Shown here in pieces: positions 34,045 to 42,593 of a stretch of DNA of 49,430 nucleotides. How positions within the stretch are numbered: position 1 is the first letter of the stretch; each line of letters begins with the position of its first letter. A program made the position numbers and the translations under genes. The stretch comes from Paenalicyclobacillus ferrooxydans (GTDB taxonomy: Bacteria; Bacillota; Bacilli; Alicyclobacillales; Alicyclobacillaceae). Below the pieces are notes generated by a model. The model saw only the letters and a list, made by a program, of their open reading frames with translations, was not told where the DNA came from and ran no database searches. The stretch lies in the NCBI RefSeq assembly GCF_001399675.1, contig NZ_LJCO01000012.1, positions 1 to 49,430 of the forward strand, given 5' to 3'.

Positions 34045-34114
34045 AAAAGGTGCTCCCTTTTGGCTAAGATGCGTTTGTCGAGAACAACATCTTCGCCAAA
34101 AGGGAGCACCTTTT
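34045..34114. repeat. 70-bp palindrome with 20-bp perfect arms
   Basis: The left arm (34045-34064, AAAAGGTGCTCCC...TTGGC) and the right arm (34095-34114) are perfect reverse complements over 20 bp, extended by AAGATG/CATCTT after one mismatch; the loop is about 16 nt. Each arm resembles a transposon terminal inverted repeat in head-to-head orientation. The transposase relic begins about 30 bp to the right. A CTTTCGCCAAAAGG sequence near 35640 partly repeats the arm. It is likely an IS end duplication or a MITE-like palindrome. Confidence 0.6.
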
Positions 34115-34145
34115 GGGTTAACACCGCCAACTCCTTTGGCGAACA

Positions 34146-35190
34146 ATGGATCTCATAGATTTCGCTTTGGTAACGGGGATTGACATAGAGTTTTGGGTAG
34201 ATGGGTTACCCAAGGGCGGAAACATGCAGTTCCACATGGACGATATTGCTTTGACCGTCATTGTCGGTTTCTTGCTGGGCCAGGAACGGATTTTCCACTT
34301 TGAGGACATTGAAAGGATCCCCTGTTGAAGCTGAAGTTGAACGTACCGAAACTGCCTAATACAACTGTGTTGTATAAGGACCTGAAGGAGACTTTCGATT
34401 AACTAATGTCAGGCGCTTCGAGTTGACGCGAATGAGAAAACCTCGTATCCTGATATTCAATTCCCACCCCAGTTAAGACGAGGTTTTCCTCGCAAGAGAC
34501 TTATGAGATTGATTTTAAGCCTGCGTCGGACGGTCCAAAGGGTTCTGGCACCCCCTTATGAAATTCGATAGACACGTCCTTCGTTCGAATTGGGCGAATC
34601 TGAAATCGGCTGGGTTCCGACACTGGCATCAAAGCAATACGTTCGGCGCGTAGACAAATCCCAAAGTCACTTCTCACCAAAGGACAGGGCATCATCGTCG
34701 ATATCGACTCCTCTGTAGAGACGGTTTATGGTTCTCAGCAACAATCCGCTGTGGATATAATCACCCCCATCACGGACGAGCGATTTTCCATCCCTTGCTA
34801 GCGTTTGATTCACTCACTGGTTGTTGTCTCTATGATGAGTTGCGCTCTGGTCACCCACATACATCCGATGGATTGGCGGATTTCTACAAGGCGATGAAAG
34901 ACCAGTTGTGGGATGGCGTTAACATTCGCGCCGTCCGCATGGATAAAGGATTCCAAAATTTCGACGCCAACAAAGCGCTGGAAGGCCTAAAGCTACTTGC
35001 GTAGAATCTACTCGTGCTGTACAGGCAAGTCGCGCGTCAACCATGGGGGCGGCTGTGGGCCGCCGAACGGCTCAAACGAAGACTGTTCCATCTGACTGGG
35101 ATTCTGGTTCACCATGTACGCCACTGGCGCATTCGTCTTCCCGTGTATGCAAAGCATCAGTCGTTGCTCCTGCCTCATGCCGCCACGTAG
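34146..35190 (+). pseudogene. IS1380-family transposase relic
   Basis: Fragments of one DDE transposase lie in order but in different frames. The N-terminal part (34146-34390) reads DIALTVIVGFLLGQERIFHF then, after a +1 shift, LKLNVPKLPNTTVLYKDLKETFD and a stop. The catalytic region near 34695-35004 reads IVVDIDSSVETVYGSQ, shifts frame, then continues PLLAFDSLTGCCLYDELRSGHPHTSDGLADF and IRAVRMDKGF. The C-terminal end (35010-35190) reads RQPWGRLWAAERLKRRLFHL and ends at TAG 35188. DIDSSVETVYG and LLAFD...ELR-x-G-x-x-HTS are hallmarks of IS1380 transposases. Several frameshifts and stops make it inactive. Confidence 0.78.
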
Positions 35191-36845
35191 ATTTTCTTCC
35201 ATCTGAAGAAGCAGAGATCATAGCCCGGCTCTAGGGAGGGGGAATCGTGCTATTGCTCTAGTTACCGCACCATGACTTCGACGTGTCCGCTAACAAATCC
35301 AGCAAATACCTGCAAACTAGGTCCGGTCAACGACCTCAATCACCTGATCGTCCTTTAAGAGTGCCTGCCTTTCCGGCTTGAGACATAAGAGCAGGATATT
35401 CGCAGTTGACCGGCAATCTCGTTTTGCATCCACTCTTGCCCATTTGGGGGCCAAAGCGCAGGCCAATCACCATCCGCTCGCTTTCGTCAAGGATGTTGAT
35501 GAGTTTCAGCATTTCTTGACTTCGAGTTGTTTACTAACCGCTTCCCCGGTCTTGTCAGCGTTGGAACCGAGGACATCGAGATTCTAATTACAATCCAGAT
35601 TTACTATGCGTGTATCCATTTAAAGGCAAGCTAATATCTTTCGCCAAAAGGTTAGCGACATAAGGAGATCCTTCTTACTATGTATGAACATTGAGGATAT
35701 GTGCATATTTATGTGGTGTCTTCTGTGCGTTGACCTGTCGGTTCGTGGTATCCGGAATTTCTCTGTAAATAAGCCTAAGGTACTTTAGTGCGTCGCGCCC
35801 CGGTCCCGCAGGCGCTTTGTTCCTACTTGGTGTATTGGTCGGAAATACCTGGTTTCAAGGTTTGATGGTGTGCCCGTTGTGTGCTTAACTCGCCAAAAAA
35901 TGGTTAAATGACGAATTATCTAAGGTCGTAAAAATCCTCGCCAGTGTTGGATTCGAACACTCAATATATGCCGTCATGTGCACTTAAAAAGCGCAAACAG
36001 TTTCGACACGAAATCCAACGATTGACACCAGACTTTAGGTAATCTACTATAAAGGCGTATAAATACCCCATTGACAAAGTCCTGATATGCATCCTGGGAT
36101 CAGGAACTAGTTTATTCCTCTTTTATTTTGTGAGGATAAGCGAAGCACGTGGGTGGAGTATACGGTATTGAGTCAATCACGGTACTGTATAGGGCGAGTG
36201 AAGAAGATCAACAAAGAGTAGGAATGGTAATGAAAAGTTGATCAGAGTAACGAGCCACTCCAGCGCATCCCCGAAAACGCGCCGTGCTTAACTTTAAGTG
36301 ATGACTCATGCAGTTCTGTATGGATTGATTCTCTGGCAGCAGAAATTGGAGTTCAGAGAAGGATGCATACAGATTGGGAACAAAGGCTGACTCGTGTGGG
36401 GACGAAACGGGAACAAAGCCGGATATCTGAAGAAGCGATGAATCACGTGTCATCGTGGAGTAGGACACATGATACAGGTTAAAACCCCTAAGGCGGTCAC
36501 TTTTCCGTCATTCCTCCATAATTGACGATTTTAGTGTGAAGAAGCCTCGTTGCAGAGTAACACATTATCCCCTACTAGCAGTTACTTACCAACTCAATTT
36601 TCGTGATCGATTCAAAATTCTACGAGGTCCCGGTCAATATGGGACGGGTCCACCGTGTATGCCACGGATACAAGATAAACAAGACTGGCACTCCTGAAAA
36701 TACAGGTTGAGCGAGTCTGTTTTTGTGTTTTTCCGGTTTTTCTTGCCTGGGAAAGGTTCATGAGAGGGGTGATGAAAAGGTCAAATACATCCCAACTGCA
36801 GAACCATGCAGTGATAAGTATGGGGATTGAACGGAGGCGATTGAA
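35191..36845. other. Gene-poor decayed region
   Basis: About 1.65 kb with no supportable gene. On the minus strand near 35449-35513 a short stretch reads LINILDESERMVIGLRFG, which recalls sigma-70 region 4 but is isolated. A small perfect hairpin GTGTT/AACAC lies at 35944-35960. A GGATC-type repeat near 36085-36110 is minor. From about 36780 the sequence is the upstream region of the next gene. The region marks the junction between the cargo and the right plasmid arm. Confidence 0.45.
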
Positions 36846-37481
36846 TTGATTGGCATCGAAGAGATTGCCGTGAGAAACAAGTTCCCGCTCTATCCAACGA
36901 CTCGATTTGGGCAGTATAAAGCTCATTGTCCAGTGTGTCATGACAAACGGCGACAGTATCATCTGTATGTGTCATCGGTCAAAGACACTTTTTTCTGCCA
37001 AAAGTGTGGTTCTAAGGGCGGGGCGATTGCGTTTCATGCCTGGCTCAATGGCGTGACATTTCAAGCAGCAAGAGATGAACTGTATCCAGTTGGTAAGCGG
37101 AAGTTTCCACGTCATCCGGCCGAAGAACTGACTCGTGAACAACTAGCGGAGATTGGTTTCACGCATCGTACTCCCTCCCCAGTTGCGCCTAAGGCGTTCA
37201 CACAGAAACAATGGATTTTGTATCGACGTCGAACGCTTGATTGGATCTGGCGTGAGTGGCGTCAATACGAGAAATTCCGGAAGGAGCAAGATGAACGGTT
37301 ATATAAGATGGTCTGTGAAGGTATGAAGATTGAAACAACTCACTCGCGAACACAGCAGGAAGTAGCAATTCGCGTAGTAACAGCACTGACCCATTCAGTA
37401 AAACACGGCGATTCGAGCGGTACACATCGTGCCATCCACTTCGACGAACAAGGAATTCCACCGAAACGAATTGTGAGTTAA
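36846..37481 (+). CDS. CHC2-type zinc-finger protein (primase-like)
   Basis: 211 residues from TTG 36846, with GGAGG 8 nt upstream. Residues 29-75 match the DnaG-type CHC2 zinc finger: CPVCHDKRRQYHLYV...FFCQKCGSKGGAIAFHAWLNG, with Cys pairs CPVC and CQKC and the strand and helix order of primase zinc domains. No TOPRIM catalytic domain follows; the rest is basic and helical (RRRTLDWIWREWRQYEKF). It could be a stand-alone ssDNA-binding partner for a plasmid primase or a truncated primase. It begins the right-arm gene block. Confidence 0.65.
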   Translation: MIGIEEIAVRNKFPLYPTTRFGQYKAHCPVCHDKRRQYHLYVSSVKDTFFCQKCGSKGGAIAFHAWLNGVTFQAARDELYPVGKRKFPRHPAEELTREQLAEIGFTHRTPSPVAPKAFTQKQWILYRRRTLDWIWREWRQYEKFRKEQDERLYKMVCEGMKIETTHSRTQQEVAIRVVTALTHSVKHGDSSGTHRAIHFDEQGIPPKRIVS

Positions 37482-37677
37482 ACCCACTGTACCTTTCGCT
37501 GCATCTGCCAGCCAACCTCACATCGCGACGACATCGAGTCAAGGTCGCACCTACCTCGAGATTTCTCTGAATCCCGAACACATCACCGTAAATCGTAACA
37601 CGGATAAAGTTGAGCCAATTCAGCGTACTTGAATGTGCGTCTAGGAAATTGGGTTCCCATCAAAGGGAGGAGTCTAC
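37482..37677 (+). promoter_or_regulatory. Leader region of the RDF-like gene with SD-occluding stem
   Basis: 196 bp without a gene. It ends with the SD GGGAGG 7 nt before the next ATG; TTCCC (37654-37658) can pair with GGGAG (37665-37669) across a 6-nt loop and mask this SD. An imperfect GCGAC/GTCGC pair lies further upstream. No promoter could be assigned with confidence. Confidence 0.35.
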
Positions 37678-38715
37678 ATGCCGATTAAAGGCCGTAGTGA
37701 CGTCTCACGGATTCCGAGAATCGGGAAAATCCATTTAGGCGTCAAGCAAAAATCCGAAAGAAGTGGAAACGAGTATCCGACTGCAGTGGACTACTTCGTG
37801 GTGAAACCGGACGAATCCACCAGCGAGAACGCGGTAGAAGCGTTTCGTTCAGTCTACGGAGACCGGCCACGCGAAATCACCGTCGCATTCCCGTCGAACA
37901 GTCCAGAACAGTTTTTCCCGCAATTCCTTTCGTCTTATAGGCGAGTCGGTGAGCGATATGAACTGTACTGCAAAGGGGACGGTGAAACGGCGAACCGCGT
38001 AGACGGACAAGGTGGACGTATTCAGGTTCAGTGTCTATATCGTGATTGTCCCGTCTTCCAAGAGGGGAAATGCAAGGAACTCGGGCAGCTTCAGTTCTTT
38101 CTACCTGACGTCCCTGGCATCGGTGTCTGGCAACTCGATACGTCAAGTTGGCATACCACTATCAACTTGAATGGCAGCATTCAAATGGTTATGGCACTCA
38201 CGGGTGGTCGCATCGCAATGGTCCCGTTAAAGCTCCGGATTGTTCCGAAGGTGGTCAATCCCGATGGCCGTCCGAAAACTGTTTATGTCCTCACACTTGG
38301 AATTGACGACATGAAGCTCACGGATTTTATGACACGAACACCGCTTTTAACTGCGACCATGCCAAGTGTTGAACCCATTCCAGAAGACGAACTCCCGGAT
38401 GACTTATACCTGGATACTCAAATTGTCGACGACAAACTGGGCATGCAGGAAGAACCCGGGTACGAGTCAGTATCTGAAGGAGCCGATATCGCGGCTGTAA
38501 GCGAGGTGAAATTCAAGCCTTACCGAGATACAGAAGCGGCTATGGTTCGCCTCGCGTCTCTTGACGGGGAACTCTTGGAACTGCTCACTGCGGAACCAAC
38601 GGTCGTTAACAAGTTGAAGTCTTTACGGGAAGGTACTGCCATCCGATTTGAGGTCACGCAGTCACAGCGCTGGGTGGATCGACTCGAACTTGTCGATTTC
38701 AAGGTGGTTTCCTAA
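37678..38715 (+). CDS. Recombination directionality factor, gp3-like
   Basis: 345 residues. The opening [22 protein letters not shown], the segment [11 protein letters not shown]...[10 protein letters not shown], a C-x5-C...C cluster (about 120-135: [14 protein letters not shown]), [24 protein letters not shown] and [16 protein letters not shown] match the gp3-like family. The founding member, phage phiC31 gp3, binds the serine integrase and switches it from integration to excision. ATG 37678 has a GGGAGG SD. The gene implies that this element, or an ancestor, used a large serine recombinase; none is in the window. Many conjugative plasmids carry homologues without a known partner, so the role here may have drifted. 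Confidence 0.72.
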   Translation: MPIKGRSDVSRIPRIGKIHLGVKQKSERSGNEYPTAVDYFVVKPDESTSENAVEAFRSVYGDRPREITVAFPSNSPEQFFPQFLSSYRRVGERYELYCKGDGETANRVDGQGGRIQVQCLYRDCPVFQEGKCKELGQLQFFLPDVPGIGVWQLDTSSWHTTINLNGSIQMVMALTGGRIAMVPLKLRIVPKVVNPDGRPKTVYVLTLGIDDMKLTDFMTRTPLLTATMPSVEPIPEDELPDDLYLDTQIVDDKLGMQEEPGYESVSEGADIAAVSEVKFKPYRDTEAAMVRLASLDGELLELLTAEPTVVNKLKSLREGTAIRFEVTQSQRWVDRLELVDFKVVS

Positions 38716-38729
38716 AACGAATGTAGAAA

Positions 38730-38742
38730 GGGGCAATGCCCT
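38730..38742 (+). promoter_or_regulatory. SD-masking hairpin of ssb
   Basis: GGGGC (38730-38734), which includes the SD AAAGGGG, pairs with GCCCT (38738-38742) over an AAT loop, ending 1 nt before the ssb ATG. It should limit translation unless opened. Confidence 0.45.
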
Positions 38743-38743
38743 C

Positions 38744-39217
38744 ATGATGAATCGAGTGATTCTCATTGGCCGACTTACAGCCGAACCGGAGCTGCGTTAC
38801 ACCCATTCGGGAACGGCCGTCACGTCATTTACGTTAGCGGTGGATCGCGCACGAAAGAATCCACAGGGCGAACGGGAAACGGATTTCGTCAACATCGTGG
38901 TCTGGCAAAAGCAAGCCGAGACTTGTGCGCAGTATCTGCACAAGGGACGTATGGCGGGCGTGGATGGACGACTACAAATTCGGTCGTACGAGGATCGCGA
39001 AGGACGAAAAGTACGCGTAGCAGAAGTCGTCGCCGAAAACGTCCGGTTCCTTGACCGGGGTGACGGCGCCAATTCGCCTTCGAGTGCACCAACGGGTGAA
39101 CGGAGTGCATCTCGTGAACCCACACCGATGTCTTCCCGATACAACGACGATCCGTTTGCAGATGATGTACCAGCCGAATTCAATGACGATCCATTTGCGG
39201 ATTCGTATTCGGCTTGA
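38744..39217 (+). CDS. ssb: Single-stranded DNA-binding protein
   Basis: 157 residues. The OB-fold has the standard motifs [78 protein letters not shown] and VAENVRFL. It coats single-stranded DNA in replication, repair and after conjugal transfer. The C-terminus is acidic but lacks the usual DDDLPF tip; instead DDPFAD occurs twice (about 134-139 and 147-152), and the protein ends FADSYSA. So the protein-interaction tail may recruit plasmid-specific partners. ATG 38744 or 38747 is the start, directly behind an SD that can fold into a hairpin. Confidence 0.93.
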   Translation: MMNRVILIGRLTAEPELRYTHSGTAVTSFTLAVDRARKNPQGERETDFVNIVVWQKQAETCAQYLHKGRMAGVDGRLQIRSYEDREGRKVRVAEVVAENVRFLDRGDGANSPSSAPTGERSASREPTPMSSRYNDDPFADDVPAEFNDDPFADSYSA

Positions 39218-39259
39218 TATCAGGCAAAGCAATTCAACTACTACCTGTAGAAGGGAGCA

Positions 39260-39277
39260 ATGATACATGAGTATCAT
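39260..39277 (+). promoter_or_regulatory. Start codon presented in a hairpin loop
   Basis: A perfect 7-bp stem ATGATAC (39260-39266) / GTATCAT (39271-39277) with loop ATGA that holds the start codon of the next small gene. The SD lies just 5' of the stem. Confidence 0.5.
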
Positions 39278-39440
39278 ACGAAAAATTCGCTGGAATCTGT
39301 ATGGACGACGTAGGCGTGTCAATGCGGTCATTCAGGAAATCGAACGAAGTCGCATGATGTACCGATTGGCACAACTAGAGCGAACGCCAATGAGCACCGT
39401 ACGCACGGTCGAGCACCGGTCCGGAAATATGATCGGTTAA
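39267..39440 (+). CDS. Small basic protein, 57 aa
   Basis: A short gene with ATG 39267 and AAGGGAG 9 nt upstream. The peptide is very basic (RKIRWNLYGRRRRVNAV) and predicted helical, with a second half TPMSTVRTVEHRSGNMIG. It may bind nucleic acid. It is co-directional with ssb, 49 bp downstream, and followed by a hairpin leader. No family recognised; the SD and the open frame are the support. Confidence 0.5.
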   Translation: MSIIRKIRWNLYGRRRRVNAVIQEIERSRMMYRLAQLERTPMSTVRTVEHRSGNMIG

Positions 39441-39465
39441 CAAAGTATCACTGTTGACAACACAG

Positions 39466-39513
39466 AAAGGAGGGACGCCCCTCTCGTTCAACCAACGAGA
39501 GGGCGAAATCCTC
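39466..39513 (+). promoter_or_regulatory. SD-sequestering nested hairpin 1
   Basis: SD AAAGGAGGG (39466-39474), then a strong inner hairpin CGCCCCTCTCGTT / AACGAGAGGGCG (39476-39505; one bulge, loop CAACC), then CCTC (39510-39513), which pairs with GAGG of the SD. The presumed GTG start (39518) follows 4 nt later. One of four such elements in this block (others at 44160, 46043, 47186). Confidence 0.55.
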
Positions 39514-39517
39514 ACGT

Positions 39518-39940
39518 GTGTTGGACGATGGGTGGACGGATTTGAATCATGGTCGTTCGTTTGAAGAAGTTTGGGAGGATTTGCAGCAGGCCTTACTTCG
39601 ACATCTATGCCTTGGGTACATCAGTCGGAGTAAACATGCTGTCCTACAAATGACCGCAAGAAACGTTGACTTTGCAGACATTCAATATGTTGTAGAAAAC
39701 AATCTACCGGATGAAATGTATAGGCCGAACGAATACCCGTATGGTGAGCAGCCTTTTTCAAACCTGGATCCGGTTTTTTCAATTACCGGTCAGGATAAGA
39801 AGCGGCGATGGATCACTGTTGCTGTGGTCGTTCGTATGAGGTATGGCCGTTTACATTTTGGCATTATTACTGCCATAGCACCGGTCAGTCCAAAAAGTAG
39901 GCACAGACACGTCAAACACGCTGCGCAAGTTGCTCTATGA
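39518..39940 (+). CDS. DUF4258 family protein
   Basis: About 140 residues. The central part, SRSKHAVLQMTARNVDFADIQYVVEN, is the DUF4258 pattern (K/R-H-A-x6-R-x-I/V), then ITGQDKKRRWITVAVVVRMRYGRLHFGIITAIAP. The fold resembles the RelE/ParE toxin group, but a toxic function is not shown. The start is taken at GTG 39518, with the strong SD 43 nt upstream, separated by a hairpin that could bring it closer; TTG 39542 is an alternative. A second DUF4258 gene lies at 42231. Confidence 0.6.
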   Translation: MLDDGWTDLNHGRSFEEVWEDLQQALLRHLCLGYISRSKHAVLQMTARNVDFADIQYVVENNLPDEMYRPNEYPYGEQPFSNLDPVFSITGQDKKRRWITVAVVVRMRYGRLHFGIITAIAPVSPKSRHRHVKHAAQVAL

Positions 39941-39958
39941 TGTTGACATCATCAGAGC
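39932..39958 (+). promoter_or_regulatory. Hairpin across a stop codon, before an SD
   Basis: GCTCTATGATGT (39932-39943) pairs with ACATCATCAGAGC (39946-39958), 12 bp with one bulged C and a 2-nt turn. It includes the stop of the DUF4258 gene, and the SD GGAGG of the next gene starts 3 nt later. A ribosome finishing the upstream gene must open it, which would couple the two genes. Confidence 0.45.
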
Positions 39959-39976
39959 AGGAGGCGGTCGGACTCA

Positions 39977-40270
39977 GTGAATCAGGATGTGGAGAAAGTG
40001 TATCGAACCGTAACAGGTTTACGTGGTGTGGTCTTCGAGAACTTTCCGGTTTACAGGTACGATGGTCAGGATTTTTACCTGATGAGAGACGAGTGGTTAG
40101 CGGAGCGGATCGAAAAACTCGTTCCGGAAAACCTCCGGCCAGCTGCAAGGTTCGACTGTCGTTTCATTCCGGAATTTCAAGAAGCGCTACAAGGCGGAGA
40201 ACTATCGAAGTGGGAAACAAAAATCATGAAGTGGTTGCAAACTATGAGTCAACATGGCTCATTGATGTAA
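39977..40270 (+). CDS. Hypothetical protein, 97 aa
   Basis: A soluble 97-residue protein starting with GTG 39977, with AGGAGG about 12 nt upstream. The middle part is aromatic and charged (ENFPVYRYDGQDFYLMRDEWLAERIEKLVPENLRPAARF), and the C-terminus is helical (ELSKWETKIMKWLQTM). No family recognised. A longer frame (39937-40350) overlaps it with atypical, Arg/Ser-rich composition and is judged a shadow. A terminator-like hairpin follows 30 bp later. Confidence 0.5.
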   Translation: MNQDVEKVYRTVTGLRGVVFENFPVYRYDGQDFYLMRDEWLAERIEKLVPENLRPAARFDCRFIPEFQEALQGGELSKWETKIMKWLQTMSQHGSLM

Positions 40271-40299
40271 CTACCACGAACCGAATGGGTTCGAATCGA

Positions 40300-40348
40300 C
40301 CAGTACGGACAGGAGCACAAACAGCTCTGAGTTCAAACTGGTTTTTTT
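40300..40348 (+). terminator. Terminator between small genes
   Basis: CCAGT (40300-40304) / ACTGG (40337-40341) with an inner GAGC/GCTC stem (40313-40316, 40324-40327), then seven T. Upstream, CGAACC/GGTTCG (40277-40282, 40288-40293) forms another hairpin. It may be a partial terminator or attenuator within the block. Confidence 0.6.
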
Positions 40349-40370
40349 GATCTTACAGGAGGCAAACACG

Positions 40371-40550
40371 ATGAATGCATTCATTACGATGACGAAAGAT
40401 TATCAATCAGCGCTTCGGACTAAGCGATTCTTGATTAGACGTGGTATCCCGTGTCTAGTTCGCACGCGGTCGGACGGTAGCTATGCACTCTTCACGTACG
40501 CTGGATACAGCTTGGCGGTTCGCAATTTGCGCAAGCAGATGTCCGCTTGA
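40371..40550 (+). CDS. Small hypothetical protein, 59 aa
   Basis: ATG 40371 has AGGAGG 9 nt upstream. The peptide (AFITMTKDYQSALRTKRFLI, then RRGIPCLVRTRSDGSYALFTYAGYSLAVRNLRKQMSA) reads as a compact beta-alpha-beta module, perhaps like the small putative signal transducing DUF2007 fold, which has the same length and strand order; this is a guess. It sits between two plasmid-maintenance genes in the same direction. Confidence 0.5.
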   Translation: MNAFITMTKDYQSALRTKRFLIRRGIPCLVRTRSDGSYALFTYAGYSLAVRNLRKQMSA

Positions 40551-40630
40551 AACAAAACTTCAACCGACTTTTTGCCGACATCCCGTTCATGGATTGTCCA
40601 AAACAATGAATCTTGAAGGGTGGATGAAAC

Positions 40631-42178
40631 ATGAGAATTGAATCCATCACGCTGGAGAATTTCAGGTGTCATGAGCATATGGAAATTCAGTTCGGTCCTG
40701 TAACAGCCGTTTATGGTCACAATGGTGCCGGTAAATCGACGATTGCTGAGGCCGTGGTCTGGTGCCTTTACGGTACAGATATTCTTGGCAAAAGCAAGCA
40801 GGATGAAAACCTGATGCACATTGGGTCAAAAAGTATGGGAGTTGCGGTGACATTCGTCAACTCGGGGGGGATATCTCTCACGATTTCACGCATGCGATCC
40901 GGTAAACGAGCATCCGCAATTACGGTGAATGGATCGCGTTCCAAGGAAGGCCAAATAGAGGGCTGGTTCGGGTCGGTTTCCGAATTCCTCTCCATGTTCT
41001 TCCCGGGCTATTTTAGTAGTTTGGAGCCAAAAGAAGCGAAAGCGATCCTTGCGAAATGCGTTCCTGATGTTCCAAAGGAGGACGTATTGGCACGAATGAC
41101 CTCCGATTCAGTCGAACTGTTAGCCCACGATAAATTCGTCATGGGCATTGAATCGGTCGACTACGCGATGAAAAGAGTTCGTGAAGAGATTGTTGAAGTG
41201 CAGAAGTCTCTTACGCGCTTTGAAGGCGAAATGGACGCCTATGAATCGGTTATCCAGCGAGGCGAACCAAGCCCTTTCGTAAGCAAGATTACGAGTGAGA
41301 TGTTAGACCAGGTTGAGGCAGCAAAGCGTGAAACGACAATACATGAAGCGGGTTTTGAGAACCGAGATAAGCGGCTTCAAGAGTTGCTCGCTCAACACAC
41401 ATCGCTTGCCGATACCTATCGGACGTTAAAAGCGAGTGTACCAAAGGTTGACACGCACTGTCATACATGTGGTCAAAAATTGCCCGCCGATCAAGCCAAT
41501 AAAATTCGGCAGCAGGTGGCCTTGAAACAAAAGGGGATTCAGAGGAACCTCGAGCAAATTGTCGTGGAAGGGAAGCGGGTCAAAGCTGAGATTGAACATC
41601 TTAAGTCTCTTCCCAAAGTGCCCGAAGTAGACCTGAACCTGCGAGATTTCATTCAACAGGTGGAGAAGCAACTACGTAACGAGCAGGAGCTGAGAATTGC
41701 TCACGAGGCCATGATACGGACGTATCAAATGGCTAAGGAGAATATTGCCCAAACCAAACAATACATGATGGATGAGCAAAAGCAGCTTGAAGCCTATCGA
41801 CGCAAGTTAAAAGCCTTGCAAGATTTTCGCTTTGAGTTTGTTCGTGCCCAACATGAAAAGCTAAATGGCTTGTTTGAGCATGTGCGCATTCATTTAATGG
41901 ATTGGAACAAAGAGACAGGCGAAATTCGGGAATCGTTTCGGATCGAGTGGAAAGGCAGACCGTATCGTTTACTATCGTTCTCCGAGAAAATCCGCTGCGA
42001 CCTCGAAATTGGCCGTGTGCTAGCCGAAGCGAAAGGAGAGGCCATGCCGGTTTACGTGGATAATGCGGAATCGGTACAGGACCTGTTCTCAGAGCATTTC
42101 AATGGTCAAGTCATTGCGGCTTACGTTTCGGACACGAAATTGACAGTAAAACACCAAGTCAGTTCACAGGTCGCCTGA
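40631..42178 (+). CDS. SbcC/Rad50-like ATPase with zinc hook
   Basis: 515 residues, much shorter than SbcC (about 1,000). The N-terminal half-ATPase has ITLENFRCHEHMEIQF and Walker A GHNGAGKST (29-37). Two coiled-coil stretches (about 180-270 and 285-400) flank the hook CHTCG (Cys277, Cys280), which joins partners through zinc. The C-terminal half has LLSFSEKIRCDLEIGRVL (degenerate signature) and Walker B-like AMPVYVDNAES, with Asn where Glu is usual. It probably tethers or processes DNA ends of the plasmid. No SbcD/Mre11 gene is adjacent. ATG 40631 has a GAAGGGTGG SD. Confidence 0.75.
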   Translation: MRIESITLENFRCHEHMEIQFGPVTAVYGHNGAGKSTIAEAVVWCLYGTDILGKSKQDENLMHIGSKSMGVAVTFVNSGGISLTISRMRSGKRASAITVNGSRSKEGQIEGWFGSVSEFLSMFFPGYFSSLEPKEAKAILAKCVPDVPKEDVLARMTSDSVELLAHDKFVMGIESVDYAMKRVREEIVEVQKSLTRFEGEMDAYESVIQRGEPSPFVSKITSEMLDQVEAAKRETTIHEAGFENRDKRLQELLAQHTSLADTYRTLKASVPKVDTHCHTCGQKLPADQANKIRQQVALKQKGIQRNLEQIVVEGKRVKAEIEHLKSLPKVPEVDLNLRDFIQQVEKQLRNEQELRIAHEAMIRTYQMAKENIAQTKQYMMDEQKQLEAYRRKLKALQDFRFEFVRAQHEKLNGLFEHVRIHLMDWNKETGEIRESFRIEWKGRPYRLLSFSEKIRCDLEIGRVLAEAKGEAMPVYVDNAESVQDLFSEHFNGQVIAAYVSDTKLTVKHQVSSQVA

Positions 42179-42230
42179 GGATCGGTCAACACATTGAAAC
42201 TACTTCATCGAGTGTAAGGTGGTGAAAGCC

Positions 42231-42506
42231 ATGGTGACGAAAAGAAACAGACCTGTGTACGACATTCACGCTGTAAAGCGGATGGTACAAAGGCGGCTTC
42301 CGGTGGATGTGATCGATCAGATTGCACAAGTCGGGGTCACGGTTCAAGAAAACCGACACCGTGTGATGAAACGTGGAGATTTAAATGGCAAGCCCATTCA
42401 CGTCGTGCTCGCCAAGCCGAATACGGTCATCACGGTTTACGCAGCCGACGAATGGGATTCCACGATTACCGTTTGTCGCAAACGAATGAGTGCAATGAAC
42501 GCCTAA
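42231..42506 (+). CDS. DUF4258 family protein, second copy
   Basis: 91 residues from ATG 42231 (AAGGTGGTG upstream; an in-frame GTG at 42219 is less likely). It has the DUF4258 order: YDIHAVKRMVQRRLPVDVIDQIAQVGVTVQENRHRVMKRGDLNGKPIHVVLAKPNTVITVYA. It is close in type to the protein at 39518 but clearly diverged. The fold is related to RelE-like small proteins; activity is unknown. It follows the SbcC-like gene by 52 bp. Confidence 0.65.
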   Translation: MVTKRNRPVYDIHAVKRMVQRRLPVDVIDQIAQVGVTVQENRHRVMKRGDLNGKPIHVVLAKPNTVITVYAADEWDSTITVCRKRMSAMNA

Positions 42507-42593
42507 TGTAGTTCCCTGCCCGCTACCAGGGGGTGCTTTTTCACCCTCGGGAAGCGGCCTCGTGGGTGAAATCTTGTCCACGGAGGGGTCCAA

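Noticed and set aside
35449-35513. Minus-strand stretch resembling sigma-70 region 4
   Set aside because: Only about 20 residues, interrupted by stops, with no other sigma regions nearby.
35941-35964. tRNA-like GGATTCGAAC on the minus-strand sense near the right border, as a second attachment copy
   Set aside because: The T-stem does not pair correctly, no acceptor/CCA follows, and it does not match the 13952 fragment; it is just a small hairpin.
36612-36962. 116-codon leftward frame before the CHC2 gene
   Set aside because: It overlaps the CHC2 start and has no SD or recognisable motif.
39937-40350. 137-codon rightward open frame
   Set aside because: It overlaps the better-supported 39977 gene, and its Arg/Ser-rich composition is typical of a shadow frame.
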